A stretch of 63,320 bases of DNA. It comes from Paucilactobacillus oligofermentans DSM 15707 = LMG 22743. GTDB taxonomy: Bacteria > Bacillota > Bacilli > Lactobacillales > Lactobacillaceae. Both the position numbers and the translations under genes were made by a program. Below, in pieces: positions 32,449 to 41,644 of this stretch. Location: the NCBI RefSeq assembly GCF_001434315.1, contig NZ_AZFE01000001.1:1-63320 (forward strand). Direction: 5' to 3'. The notes under the pieces were generated by a model. That model saw nothing but the letters and a program-made list of their open reading frames with translations. It was not told where the DNA came from and searched no databases. Position 1 is the first letter of the stretch. Every line of letters starts with the position of its first letter.

Positions 32449-33804
32449 TTGAGTTTTAATGACGAGCGATTAACCAAAGAAAAAGTATTTCGCGACCCAG
32501 TTTACCAATATATTTACGTCGAAAATCAAATTATTATCGATTTAATTAATACTCCTGAGTTCCAACGATTACGCCGAATCAAGCAACTCGGCACTGCATC
32601 ATTAGTCTTTCACGGTGCCGAACATTCTCGGTTTGGTCATTGCTTAGGCGTTTACGAAATCACCCGTCGAATTTGTAATTACTTCCAACGCAATTATTCT
32701 TCTACCACCCCGGATGATGGTCTTTGGAATGATGAAGAACGTGGAGTTGCCCTTTGTGCAGCCCTTCTTCACGATATCGGTCATGGCCCTTATTCACATA
32801 CATTTGAACATATCTTCCATACCGATCACGAGGCCATTACTACCAAAATCATCACGTCGAACGATTCGAATATCAATAAAATCTTAAAACGAGTATCTGA
32901 TGATTTTCCTAAAAAAGTTGCGAGTGTTATCGACCATTCTTATCCCAATAAACAAGTCGTCCAAATGATTTCGAGTCAAATTGATGCGGATCGCATGGAT
33001 TATCTCCAACGAGATTCATATTATACTGGTACTAGTTATGGTAATTTTGATCTCGAACGTGTTTTACGAGTTATTCGACCATATAAAGACGGCATTACTT
33101 TTGAAATTTCAGGTATGCACGCAGTTGAAGATTACATTTTAAGTCGCTTACAAATGTACCTACAAATTTATTTTCATCCCGCTTCACGTTCGATGGAAGA
33201 AATTTTGGATCATTTATTGAAACGGGCCCATAATTTATATTCCAGCGGCCAATTAGAATCATCATTTGCTTCAAAAATGTTAATGCCGTTTTTCAATAAT
33301 TCATTCACTTTAAAAGAATATCTAGCACTAGACGATGGTGTTCTTAACACAATTTTCGCTCAATGGCGCGAATCATCAGATGATATTTTATCAGATTTAG
33401 CCAACCGCTTTTTAGATCGTCGGCCACTTAAATCAGTATCTTACGACGATAAGACCAAACCACTATTACCTAAATTACAAGAATTAATTCAAACAGCCGG
33501 TTTTAATAGTGAGTATTATACCTCCACCAATGATAGCTACAATTTACCTTATGACACTTATAATCCCCAAGCAACTAATTCAAAAACACAAATTGAATTA
33601 ATGCAACCAAATGGTGATTTAGTTGAACTATCGGAAATTAGTACCCTTGTAGCATCAATTTCTGGAAAAATTGTCGGCAATCAAAAATTCTTTTTTCCAA
33701 AAGAAATGTTATCTGCCGATCCCAACATTGAGATTTTTCAACCGATTTACGAAGAGTTCCAAGCTTACATTAGTAATGATCAAATAATTAATCCACAATC
33801 ATAG
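32449..33804 (+). CDS. HD-domain phosphohydrolase (YwfO-like)
   Basis: A 451-residue HD-superfamily metal phosphohydrolase: first His in HSRFGHCLGVYEI, the HD pair in LLHDIGHGPYSHTFEH and a later Asp in SQIDADRMDYLQRDSYYTG. The family includes dNTP triphosphohydrolases (SAMHD1-like; the Enterococcus homologue is a regulated dNTPase). The start is TTG at 32449, 2 nt after the lipL-like gene, so they form an operon with the HAD gene behind. Confidence 0.9.
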   Translation: MSFNDERLTKEKVFRDPVYQYIYVENQIIIDLINTPEFQRLRRIKQLGTASLVFHGAEHSRFGHCLGVYEITRRICNYFQRNYSSTTPDDGLWNDEERGVALCAALLHDIGHGPYSHTFEHIFHTDHEAITTKIITSNDSNINKILKRVSDDFPKKVASVIDHSYPNKQVVQMISSQIDADRMDYLQRDSYYTGTSYGNFDLERVLRVIRPYKDGITFEISGMHAVEDYILSRLQMYLQIYFHPASRSMEEILDHLLKRAHNLYSSGQLESSFASKMLMPFFNNSFTLKEYLALDDGVLNTIFAQWRESSDDILSDLANRFLDRRPLKSVSYDDKTKPLLPKLQELIQTAGFNSEYYTSTNDSYNLPYDTYNPQATNSKTQIELMQPNGDLVELSEISTLVASISGKIVGNQKFFFPKEMLSADPNIEIFQPIYEEFQAYISNDQIINPQS

Positions 33805-33815
33805 AGGAGAACATC

Positions 33816-34637
33816 ATGGCCATTAAATTAGTAGCAATCGATATCGACGGGACACTCGTCACCGATGAAAAACAACTCACCAACGAAACTATCACCGCCA
33901 TTAACGCTGCCACTGCTCAAGGGGTTAAAGTCGTCTTATGTACCGGACGTCCACTAAATGGCGTTCAAGCATACTTGAAAAAACTCGGTTTAGCTGACCA
34001 AGCTGAAAGTTACGTTATTACTTTTAACGGTTCGCTAGTCCAAAATACTAATGGTGATATTATTGTTCGCCATACGGTCGCTTTTAACGATTACCTTGAT
34101 ATGGAATTGCTCAGTCGAAAAGCTGGCTTACATTTCCACGTCGAAACTGACCAATTCATTTATACGGCTAACCGCGATATCAGCCCTTATTCAATCGCTG
34201 AATCATTCCTCGTTAATACCCCCATTAAATATCGAACGGTTGACGAAATGACTGACGAACTATCATTTTCAAAAGGAATGTTAATTGACGATCCAGCTTT
34301 AATTACTAAAGCTTTAACGGAAAAAACGATTCCCGATGAATTTTACGAACGTTTTTACATTGTTCGCAGTGAACCTTACTTCCTAGAATTAATGAATAAA
34401 GATGCTAGCAAAGGTAATGCCATTCGCGACTTAGCCGGTCAACTAGATATTAAGCAAGACGAAATCATGGCGCTTGGTGATCAAGAAAATGATTTAACCA
34501 TGATTGATTATGCTGGTTTAGGGGTTGCGATGGGTAATGCCATTGATGAAGTTAAAGCACATGCTAATCAAGAAACGTTAACAAACCAGAAAAATGGGGT
34601 AGCCGCCGCCATTAATAAATACGTTTTAAATAAATAG
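33816..34637 (+). CDS. Cof-type HAD-superfamily phosphatase (YidA-like)
   Basis: A 273-residue HAD hydrolase with motif I DIDGTLV (nucleophile Asp and acid Asp), motif II CTGRP, motif III Lys in KDASKGNA and motif IV GDQENDLTMI. The type II cap and length are those of YidA/Cof sugar-phosphate phosphatases. The physiological substrate is unknown. The start is ATG at 33816 with AGAGGAG upstream. It is the last gene of the three-gene rightward operon. Confidence 0.93.
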   Translation: MAIKLVAIDIDGTLVTDEKQLTNETITAINAATAQGVKVVLCTGRPLNGVQAYLKKLGLADQAESYVITFNGSLVQNTNGDIIVRHTVAFNDYLDMELLSRKAGLHFHVETDQFIYTANRDISPYSIAESFLVNTPIKYRTVDEMTDELSFSKGMLIDDPALITKALTEKTIPDEFYERFYIVRSEPYFLELMNKDASKGNAIRDLAGQLDIKQDEIMALGDQENDLTMIDYAGLGVAMGNAIDEVKAHANQETLTNQKNGVAAAINKYVLNK

Positions 34638-34675
34638 ATAAAAAATGATTCGCAATTAATTTTGCGAATCATTTT
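34635..34675. terminator. Bidirectional terminator, HAD gene / nox
   Basis: A stem of about 15 bp (AAAAATGATTCGCAA with its complement), loop TTAATT. A/T tracts serve both convergent genes. Confidence 0.9.
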
Positions 34676-34678
34676 TAT

Positions 34679-36019
34679 TTACTTACTGGCTTTAGCCATT
34701 GCAGCTTGACCTAAAATATTGAGGTAATTAAATGGTCGGTCAAATTGGGGTTGGAATAACATATCAACAAATGCTAAGAAATCAATTGTATTTTCATTTT
34801 GAATACAAACCGAAATCAAGTTAGCCGATTGTGACACATCATACTCACTCATTAATTGGCCACCCAAAATTTTACGACTAGTTTTATCCCAAACTAACGT
34901 CATTAAGATTGGGGTCGTTGATGGCATAAATTCTGGACGATAATTATCTTCAATCGTCACTGATTCAGCATCAAAACCTTCATTTTTCGCATGTTCTAAA
35001 GTCATCCCGGCAGATACTAAGGTCTTACCATATAGCTTAAGCCCTGAAGCTGATTGCGTTCCCATATATTTAACGGTTGGCTTAAAGATATTCATTCCCG
35101 CTAACGTACCTTGACGAACTGCATTAGTTGCCAATGGAATATAGGCATCACGACCAGTTGGATTGTAGTGAACTGCCACGGAATCACCAGCCCCATAGAT
35201 ATCTGGATTAGATGTTTGCATATAATCGTTGGTTTTAATTGAACCATCAGCATTCATGTCGACAATTCCTTTAAGTAAATCAGTATTGGGACGGAAACCA
35301 ATACATAGCACAGCCATATCAGCTTCATATTGACCGGCATCTGTGGTTACAACCACACCCTCGCCAGTATCAGTGAATTTATCAACCTTTTGATTTAAGG
35401 CTAACTTAACACCATTACCTTCAAATTCGGTTGCTAAACAATCTGTATATTCAGCATCGTAATATTTGCTAAGCATTCTTGGCAATCCATCAACTAATGT
35501 AACTTCGTGACCCTTTTTATTGTAAGCTTCAACTAGTTCAACTCCGATATAGCCGCCACCGATAACCACGATTTTTTTACCCGCTTGCGCATCTTTAAAC
35601 AAACGTTGTGCGTGATCATAATTCTTACATAGATAAACATGGTCACCATTGATACCTTCAATTGGTGGAATTACTGGCCATGAACCAGTGGTCACAATTA
35701 ACTTGTCATAGCTATCTGTGCTGGTTGCACCAGTAACTAAGTTAGTCACTGTTACTTCTTTTTTATCAGCATCAATATTAGTAACATCATGTTGCATATT
35801 AACGTTTGCGCCTAATTTAGCTAGGGTTTCAGGACTTGAATAAAATAATCCTTGTGGATCTTTCACTTCACCGCCAAGATAAAGTGCAATTCCACATGAT
35901 AAAAACGAAATGTTGTCATTACGTTCATAAACGGTCACTTGCGTATCTGGATCAGTAGCATAAATTTGATTAATTGCTGCGGTTCCTGCGTGCGTACATC
36001 CAATAACAATAACTTTCAT
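34679..36019 (-). CDS. nox: NADH oxidase (water-forming type), FAD-dependent
   Basis: Reduces O2 with NADH, removing oxygen and regenerating NAD+. The 446-residue flavoprotein has the FAD motif VIVIGCTHAGTAA at the start, the single redox Cys42 in FLSCGIA (sulfenate type, as in water-forming Nox), the NADH motif VVIGGGYIGVELVEA and CIGFRPNTDLL. The CoA-disulfide reductase family is close, but context and Cys pattern favour Nox. The start at 36019 has AAGGA 8 nt upstream. A Rex-like operator lies 28 nt before the start codon. Confidence 0.9.
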   Translation of the reverse strand: MKVIVIGCTHAGTAAINQIYATDPDTQVTVYERNDNISFLSCGIALYLGGEVKDPQGLFYSSPETLAKLGANVNMQHDVTNIDADKKEVTVTNLVTGATSTDSYDKLIVTTGSWPVIPPIEGINGDHVYLCKNYDHAQRLFKDAQAGKKIVVIGGGYIGVELVEAYNKKGHEVTLVDGLPRMLSKYYDAEYTDCLATEFEGNGVKLALNQKVDKFTDTGEGVVVTTDAGQYEADMAVLCIGFRPNTDLLKGIVDMNADGSIKTNDYMQTSNPDIYGAGDSVAVHYNPTGRDAYIPLATNAVRQGTLAGMNIFKPTVKYMGTQSASGLKLYGKTLVSAGMTLEHAKNEGFDAESVTIEDNYRPEFMPSTTPILMTLVWDKTSRKILGGQLMSEYDVSQSANLISVCIQNENTIDFLAFVDMLFQPQFDRPFNYLNILGQAAMAKASK

Positions 36020-36046
36020 ATCATAAATCCTTCCGTGATTCATATT

Positions 36047-36064
36047 TTGTGAAAACTTTTACAA
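36047..36064 (-). promoter_or_regulatory. Rex-like operator at nox
   Basis: An inverted repeat (plus strand TTGTGAA, AACT, TTTACAA) matching the Rex consensus TTGTGAA N4 TTCACAA at 13 of 14 positions. It lies between the likely extended -10 (TGTTAGAAT on the minus strand) and the nox start codon, the right place for repression relieved by NADH. The rest of 36020-36268 holds only this promoter region and the next gene's terminator. Confidence 0.65.
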
Positions 36065-36230
36065 ATTCATTCTAACATAAATCCACTAACTAAAAATAAG
36101 TATTTTATTAAGTTTTATTTATCAATCACTAACCACCTATCAGCTACCGGTATTACCTTAATCTTAGTTTAAATAACAAGTGCATTAATTGATTACCATC
36201 AATTATTTATCTGTCGATAACAAACATAAT

Positions 36231-36260
36231 AAAAAAACACACCTGCCAGCAGGTGTGTTT
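36231..36260 (-). terminator. Terminator after the lipoprotein gene
   Basis: Minus strand: 11-bp perfect stem (AAACACACCTG on the plus strand with its complement), 4-nt loop, seven T. Confidence 0.9.
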
Positions 36261-36268
36261 CATCAAGC

Positions 36269-36808
36269 TTAATATTTTGGGGTATATGTGTTAGTCGAAA
36301 TATTATAGTCAAAGATGCCAACTAAGCTTTGAACTTGTGAATCGCCATCAATAGCACGAACTTCAATGGTATAGTCAGAGCCACTTTCACTCGTAACCAT
36401 GAATGAATAATTAGTTGATCCATAATAACCAGCGGCTTTAGCAAAATTGCTAATAACTGTCATTTTGTTAGTAGGAACTACTTCACTGGTTGAGTTAGAA
36501 CTACTTTCGCTTGAAGTAACAGGTGTAGTCGTAGCTACTTGACTAGAACTACTCTGGCTGGTACTTGTAGCAGCTGTAGTATCATCATTTTTAGTTGAAC
36601 TTGTTGCGGCAACGCTAGTTGAACTAGCTTGTGAGCTGGCTTTTTTATCAGCCTTTTTAGCTACTACTGAACTGCTAGTGGCACTCTTACTTGAGTTGTC
36701 GGAGGAACTTTTGACTGAACTATTAGTGCTGCAACCGGTTAATGATAACGCTAATACTAACCCACCAATTGTCAATCCTAATTTTTTAAGTATCATTCTC
36801 TTTTTCAT
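36269..36808 (-). CDS. Ser/Thr-rich lipoprotein of unknown function
   Basis: A 179-residue protein with a lipoprotein signal peptide: basic MKKRMILKK, a hydrophobic stretch and the lipobox LTGC with the lipidated Cys at about residue 26. A low-complexity Ser/Thr/Ala linker follows (about 27-110), then a compact C-terminal domain (about 112-179, EVVPTNKMTVISNFAKAAGYYG). The linker should span the wall. I do not recognise the C-terminal domain. The start is ATG at 36808 with GGAGG upstream. WalR/PhoP-like repeats lie about 50-95 nt upstream. Confidence 0.85.
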   Translation of the reverse strand: MKKRMILKKLGLTIGGLVLALSLTGCSTNSSVKSSSDNSSKSATSSSVVAKKADKKASSQASSTSVAATSSTKNDDTTAATSTSQSSSSQVATTTPVTSSESSSNSTSEVVPTNKMTVISNFAKAAGYYGSTNYSFMVTSESGSDYTIEVRAIDGDSQVQSLVGIFDYNISTNTYTPKY

Positions 36809-36854
36809 AATTTGTTCCTCCTCCATTTACTTTATGTGCTAATTATAACATCAA

Positions 36855-36904
36855 TGTAACAAAAAAACCGTTTAATTGAAATATTAATGTAATCTTAATG
36901 TAAT
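36855..36904. promoter_or_regulatory. WalR/PhoP-like direct repeats upstream of the lipoprotein gene
   Basis: Plus strand: TGTAAC at 36855-36860, then TGTAAT (36888) and TGTAAT (36899) separated by five bases. The last pair matches the WalR (YycF) consensus TGTWAH N5 TGTWAH. Spacings of 33 and 11 bp keep the sites on one DNA face. On the minus strand the same repeat reads TTACA-type, so a PhoP-like regulator is the alternative. The sites overlap the prs terminator. Confidence 0.4.
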
Positions 36905-36923
36905 ATTTCAACTCACGGTTTTT
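36860..36923 (-). terminator. Terminator after prs
   Basis: Minus strand: a long stem (AAACCGT and GTTGAAATATT with their partners) around an AT-rich loop, followed by seven T. Confidence 0.85.
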
Positions 36924-36932
36924 ATTATATTT

Positions 36933-37916
36933 TTACCAGTCTTGATCCATGTCAAAACGTTTCTTAAACAATGGACTAACCGGTTTATTTTCATTGATGC
37001 GTTTAATCGCAGCTCCAAGTAATGGGCCGACGGAGACTTGTACTAATTTATCAATTTGCTTTTCTTTTGGCAAATTAATTGAATCAGTTACAACTACTTG
37101 TTTAATTGGTGAATTTTGAAGCCGTTCAATTGCTGGACCTGAAAGCACCGGATGAGTACATGATGCATATACTTCTTCAGCACCTTTATCCATCAAGGCT
37201 TGTGCTCCTAACGAAATCGTCCCGGCCGTATCAATCATATCATCAATCAAGATACACTTTTTACCCTTGACATCCCCGATAATATTCATAATTTCCGCCA
37301 CGTTCGGTTTCGTTCGGCGCTTATCAATAATTGCAATTGGTGCACCAAGGAATTCAGCTAATGCCCGTGCACGGGTTACTCCACCATGATCAGGTGAAAC
37401 AACCACCGCATTTTCAGCGATGCCATTCTTAATGAAATAATCAGCTAACAATGGTGCACCCATCATATGATCCAATGGAATATCAAAGAATCCTTGAATT
37501 TGAGCTGCATGTAAATCAAGCGCAACCACGCGATCAACACCAGCTTTTTCCAACATATTTGCCACTAATTTAGCTGTAATCGGTTCACGAGAACGAGCTT
37601 TCCGATCTTGACGAGCGTAGCCATAATAAGGCATGACCACGTTAATCGTATTGGCGCTTGCCCGACGCAATGCGTCAATCATAATTAGTAATTCAACTAA
37701 ATTATCATTCACTGGTGCTGATGTTGATTGAACAACATACACATTATCACCACGAATACTTTCTTCAATGTTAATGCGGATTTCACCATCACTAAACTTA
37801 TCTACTGACAGTTTACCCAACTCCACTCCAACCGTTTCAGCAATTTTTTCAGCTAACGGACGATTAGAATTTAGTGCAAATACTTTCAACTTTGGATCAA
37901 AATATTGCTGTTCCAT
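36933..37916 (-). CDS. prs: Ribose-phosphate pyrophosphokinase
   Basis: Makes PRPP from ribose 5-phosphate and ATP for nucleotide, His and Trp synthesis. The 327-residue class I enzyme has the flexible-loop and PRPP motifs ([33 protein letters not shown]) and [14 protein letters not shown]. The start is ATG at 37916 with AGGTGG upstream. It follows glmU, the conserved purR-glmU-prs order of Firmicutes. Confidence 0.97.
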   Translation of the reverse strand: MEQQYFDPKLKVFALNSNRPLAEKIAETVGVELGKLSVDKFSDGEIRINIEESIRGDNVYVVQSTSAPVNDNLVELLIMIDALRRASANTINVVMPYYGYARQDRKARSREPITAKLVANMLEKAGVDRVVALDLHAAQIQGFFDIPLDHMMGAPLLADYFIKNGIAENAVVVSPDHGGVTRARALAEFLGAPIAIIDKRRTKPNVAEIMNIIGDVKGKKCILIDDMIDTAGTISLGAQALMDKGAEEVYASCTHPVLSGPAIERLQNSPIKQVVVTDSINLPKEKQIDKLVQVSVGPLLGAAIKRINENKPVSPLFKKRFDMDQDW

Positions 37917-37981
37917 TTATTTATCCACCTTATTTAATCTCAAGTAACTATGATACGTATTTCAAGACAAAAATTCAAGCA

Positions 37982-39349
37982 TTACCAAGGTAGTTTCTTC
38001 GCATAATCTGGTTTATTGGTTTGACGTGCACGCGCAATGGCCATGTCAAACTTATCAGTATCATTATATACCGTTGAACCAGCCGCTACAAATGAATCTT
38101 CGGCAATATTAATCGGTGCAATCAAATTGCTATTACTACCAATAAATGCGTGATCACCGATGTTTGTATGATGTTTAGACGTCCCGTCATAATTAACAAA
38201 AACTACGCCACAACCAACATTAATATTCTTACCCAATGTAGCATCCCCAACATAAGTTAAGTGTCCAACTTTAGTACCCTTATCAATTGATGCTTTTTTG
38301 ATTTCCACGAAATTACCAATGTGCACATTTTCGCCAATTTCTGATTCTGGTCTGAGATGTGAATATGGGCCAATATCACTACCAGTATGCATTTCTGAGT
38401 CTTCAATCGTTGATGAGGTCACTTTAACTTCATCATGCAAAATTGAGTTGATAATATCTGAATGTGAACTAATATAACAATCGGTCCCGATTACAGTATT
38501 ACCTTTAATCGTTACGCCACCTTCAATCACTGTATCAGAACCAATTTTTACATCGCTATCAATATAAGTTGTTTTTGGATCAAGTAAAGTTACCCCTTCT
38601 TGCATCCAATGTGTGTTGATTCGATTACGCATAATTTCGTTTGCTTTAGCCAATGCCATCCGGTCATTAACCCCCATTGATTCATCAAAATCATCCATTC
38701 GATAAGCAGCCACAATATCGCCACGCTTTTTCAAAATCCCGACAACATCCGTTAGATAATATTCACCTTGGGCATTATCATTGCTCAACAACTTCAAGGC
38801 ATTAAATAAGGTTTGATTATCAAAACAATAGACACCGGTATTAATTTCATTGATGGCTTGTTCTTCGGGGGTTGCATCTTTTTGTTCAACAATTTTTTCA
38901 ACAATCCCAATTTCATTACGAACTAAGCGACCGTAACCAGTTGGATCAGGCGCAATCGATGTTAACACCGTTGCAGATGCTTGTTTAGCTGTATGATATT
39001 CAACTAACTTTTGTAATGTTTCCGCTTGAAATAGTGGTGTGTCGCCACTAATAACCAAAGTTTGACCATCTAAATCACTGAGTAAATCGTCGGCTTGCAT
39101 TACTGCATGGCCGGTTCCTAATTGTTGCTTTTGAACGGCATATTTAGTTCGATCACCCAATGCTTCTTCAACATTTTCAGCACCAAACCCAACGATAGTC
39201 ACGATATTATCCATATGATTAGCTTCTAACTGGGTCAAAACATGATCAACCATTGCTTTACCCGCAACTTGATGAAGGACTTTATAAAGCTTCGACTTCA
39301 TTCGTGTCCCTTTACCTGCGGCTAAAATAATTGCATTCTTCGTCTTCAT
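37982..39349 (-). CDS. glmU: Bifunctional GlmU (GlcN-1-P acetyltransferase / UDP-GlcNAc pyrophosphorylase)
   Basis: Makes UDP-GlcNAc for the cell wall. The 455-residue protein has the N-terminal uridylyltransferase domain ([19 protein letters not shown]) and, from about residue 255, a left-handed beta-helix of hexapeptide repeats with the acetyltransferase residues ([28 protein letters not shown]). It lies 3 nt after purR and is co-transcribed with it. Confidence 0.97.
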   Translation of the reverse strand: MKTKNAIILAAGKGTRMKSKLYKVLHQVAGKAMVDHVLTQLEANHMDNIVTIVGFGAENVEEALGDRTKYAVQKQQLGTGHAVMQADDLLSDLDGQTLVISGDTPLFQAETLQKLVEYHTAKQASATVLTSIAPDPTGYGRLVRNEIGIVEKIVEQKDATPEEQAINEINTGVYCFDNQTLFNALKLLSNDNAQGEYYLTDVVGILKKRGDIVAAYRMDDFDESMGVNDRMALAKANEIMRNRINTHWMQEGVTLLDPKTTYIDSDVKIGSDTVIEGGVTIKGNTVIGTDCYISSHSDIINSILHDEVKVTSSTIEDSEMHTGSDIGPYSHLRPESEIGENVHIGNFVEIKKASIDKGTKVGHLTYVGDATLGKNINVGCGVVFVNYDGTSKHHTNIGDHAFIGSNSNLIAPINIAEDSFVAAGSTVYNDTDKFDMAIARARQTNKPDYAKKLPW

Positions 39350-39352
39350 TAC

Positions 39353-40195
39353 TTATTTCTCCATTCCTGATCCAAATACAGTATTGATAAAATTACCAAA
39401 TTCTGCTGAAATCGTTTGATTGTTCGGATTAACGGCATTGACCTTCACTAATGATGTAAAATCATCAACTAAACGGTCGCCACTAAATTCACCTTCTGCA
39501 AAGACGGTCATCCCAACTAAATGCGCCTCAAATTCTTCAATCAATGAGCGCATTCCGTTTAAGGTTCCGCCACCCTTCATGAAATCATCGACCACTAAGA
39601 CGTTAGCGCCGCGTTTCAAGCTACGACGTGATAATTCCATTTTTTCAATGCGCTTTGATGATCCAGAAACATAATTAACACTGACAGTTGAGCCTTCAGT
39701 AATATGGGAATCATTCCGGACAATTACAAACGGAACATTGAGGGAAGTTGCCACACTTTGGGCAATTGGAATTCCTTTAGTCGCCACCGTCATTACGGCA
39801 TCTACTTTTTGATTCAAATATTGAGTCGCAATTAACCGACCAACTTGGCGTAACACATCGGGACGACTTAATAAATCAGATAAATAAACATAGCCTCCTG
39901 GTAACAAACGACTTTCATCATTAATTTCGTTAACGACTTGCTTTAAAAATACTTCGGCTTCTTCTTTAAGCATATAAGGAATAAACTTAGCGCCACCTGA
40001 AGCACCCGGAAGAGTTTCCAAAATTCCAGTCCCACGTTCTTGAAATGTTCGCTTAATAATCCCTAGGTCTTCACTGATCGAAGACTTAGCTGAATCATAT
40101 CGTTCCCCAAAAAATTTCAATGATACTAATGACCTGGGATGCTCTAACAGGTATCTCGTCATATCTACCAAGCGATCACTACGTTTGATTTTCAT
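39353..40195 (-). CDS. purR: Purine operon repressor PurR
   Basis: PRPP-responsive transcription factor of Gram-positives. The 280-residue protein has an N-terminal winged helix (about 1-75) and a phosphoribosyltransferase-fold effector domain with the PRPP loop VLVVDDFMKGGGTLNGM. The start at 40195 (MKIKRSDRLVDMTRYL) has AGAGGGGAA upstream; an earlier in-frame start lacks homology. In the ancestral order ispE lies directly before purR; here about 8 kb of other genes separates them. Confidence 0.95.
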   Translation of the reverse strand: MKIKRSDRLVDMTRYLLEHPRSLVSLKFFGERYDSAKSSISEDLGIIKRTFQERGTGILETLPGASGGAKFIPYMLKEEAEVFLKQVVNEINDESRLLPGGYVYLSDLLSRPDVLRQVGRLIATQYLNQKVDAVMTVATKGIPIAQSVATSLNVPFVIVRNDSHITEGSTVSVNYVSGSSKRIEKMELSRRSLKRGANVLVVDDFMKGGGTLNGMRSLIEEFEAHLVGMTVFAEGEFSGDRLVDDFTSLVKVNAVNPNNQTISAEFGNFINTVFGSGMEK

Positions 40196-40342
40196 TTCAA
40201 ATTCCCCTCTAAATCGCGTTATTTTCATTATTATAATACCATAAATGTTCGTGTTTTAGGCAGAATTAATGCGAGAAAATTGCAATTTTTAATCAATCAA
40301 CTAAAAAATAATACTTAATCATCAGTTTGCTTATATTATTTA

Positions 40343-40900
40343 TTAAATCGATACAGAAATAATTTTTGAAACGTCGATAAATTCTTTTTTTATTTGTTGA
40401 GGTGTTATTCTATTATCATTTTTAACCCATCGTTCAATATAGTTAGTAAAACCACCAAAACTAAAAACTAGTGTATTTTCAATGGATTTTTCTCCAAATT
40501 CATCAAATAAGTATTTTTTCCGAACTCTGTATACAGTAATTATTTCTTTTAATAATTTATCAGTAACTAAATACAGCATATTATTATCTACTAATTTTTT
40601 AAAAAAATATACATTTTCATTGACTAAATTAAAAATTATCAAGGCAATATTAGAAACTATTAAATCATCCATCACACTTAATCGATTTAAATATTCTTTA
40701 ACAATTTTATCCACTTCAATACTCAAAACATCTATTTTCGTATCAAAGTTTCGATAAAATGTTTTTCGCGAAATTAATGCGTAATCACAAATTTCTTTAA
40801 TTGTTATTTTATATATAGGCTTGTTATCCATTATCACTAATAAAGCGTTTAAAATTTGTTGTTTAGAATATTGTGATTTGGCATTCCCTTTATTTTTCAT
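40343..40900 (-). CDS. TetR-family transcriptional regulator
   Basis: A 185-residue protein with an N-terminal TetR helix-turn-helix (about 15-60: ITIKEICDYALISRKTFYRNFDTK) and a helical ligand domain. The gene is markedly more A/T-rich and Lys/Ile/Asn-rich than its neighbours, hinting at recent acquisition. It is divergent from the HXXEE membrane gene, with a near-perfect 26-bp palindrome between them that is its likely operator. The start is ATG at 40900 with GGAG 6 nt upstream. The ligand is unknown. Confidence 0.9.
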   Translation of the reverse strand: MKNKGNAKSQYSKQQILNALLVIMDNKPIYKITIKEICDYALISRKTFYRNFDTKIDVLSIEVDKIVKEYLNRLSVMDDLIVSNIALIIFNLVNENVYFFKKLVDNNMLYLVTDKLLKEIITVYRVRKKYLFDEFGEKSIENTLVFSFGGFTNYIERWVKNDNRITPQQIKKEFIDVSKIISVSI

Positions 40901-40983
40901 TCAATACTCCATAATAGTTTCATTATTTTTTTTATGTATCTATTAACCTAAAGAGGTTGCTAGTTAATTATTTAAATAATATC

Positions 40984-41009
40984 ATAATAGACACACGTGA
41001 GTCTATTAT
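40984..41009. promoter_or_regulatory. Likely TetR operator (26-bp palindrome)
   Basis: Arms ATAATAGAC and GTCTATTAT flank a CACGTG core; only one base pair (A opposite A) breaks symmetry. It lies just downstream of a promoter (TTGCTA, 17 nt, TATCAT) of the rightward HXXEE gene and between the two divergent genes, so binding would block transcription. Confidence 0.75.
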
Positions 41010-41028
41010 AGTATGGAGGTCATAGTAT

Positions 41029-41526
41029 ATGTTTATTAATTATCTTTGGTTACCTATTTTATTTGTTACTCATGATTTTGAAGAAATCATTATTGTTCCA
41101 ATATGGGTTAAGAAGCATTCGATACTTTTATCTAGACAAAAGCATCCTTTATTTGGTGGACTTTCTAACAGTTCCATTCTTTCTATAGGAATATTAGAAG
41201 AACTTTTAATTTTAATTTTCATTTCGATATATAGTATGTTTCACCCAAATAATTCTATATATTTCGGCATAATGTTAACATATTTAATCCACTTATTTTT
41301 ACACATTATTTTTTGTATTCAATACCATTGTTACGTCCCTGGCATTGTCACTTCATTAATACAAATACCTATTTGTATTAATATTTTAAAAATTAATTTA
41401 TCATCAATAACTCTACCTGTAATTCATACAATACTCGTTTCTAGCATTTGTTTATTATTATTTTTTATAAATATTATATTTATTCATAAATTAATGAAGT
41501 GGATATCAAATAAAAGCCTTCTCTAA
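41029..41526 (+). CDS. HXXEE-domain integral membrane protein
   Basis: A 165-residue protein with about five hydrophobic helices. The N-terminus has THDFEEI (the His-x-x-Glu-Glu signature, residues about 14-18), and a later helix holds conserved-looking His residues (HLFLHIIFCIQYH), matching the HXXEE family of uncharacterised membrane proteins. The pattern suggests metal binding or a membrane enzyme, but no function is known. It is A/T-rich like the divergent TetR gene. The start is ATG at 41029 with GGAGG 9 nt upstream. Confidence 0.8.
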   Translation: MFINYLWLPILFVTHDFEEIIIVPIWVKKHSILLSRQKHPLFGGLSNSSILSIGILEELLILIFISIYSMFHPNNSIYFGIMLTYLIHLFLHIIFCIQYHCYVPGIVTSLIQIPICINILKINLSSITLPVIHTILVSSICLLLFFINIIFIHKLMKWISNKSLL

Positions 41527-41549
41527 AATTCAGTTTATTTATATAAAAA

Positions 41550-41587
41550 AAGTGCAATACCAATCAAAAATAATTGATATTGCACTT
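41550..41587. terminator. Bidirectional terminator, HXXEE gene / surface protein gene
   Basis: A stem of 10 bp plus 4 bp with one mismatch (41550-41564 with 41573-41587) and A/T flanks on both sides. Confidence 0.8.
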
Positions 41588-41644
41588 CTATTTATAATTT
41601 TTTAATCAACAATTACGTCTTTTCACATTATTAACAAACTAGCT

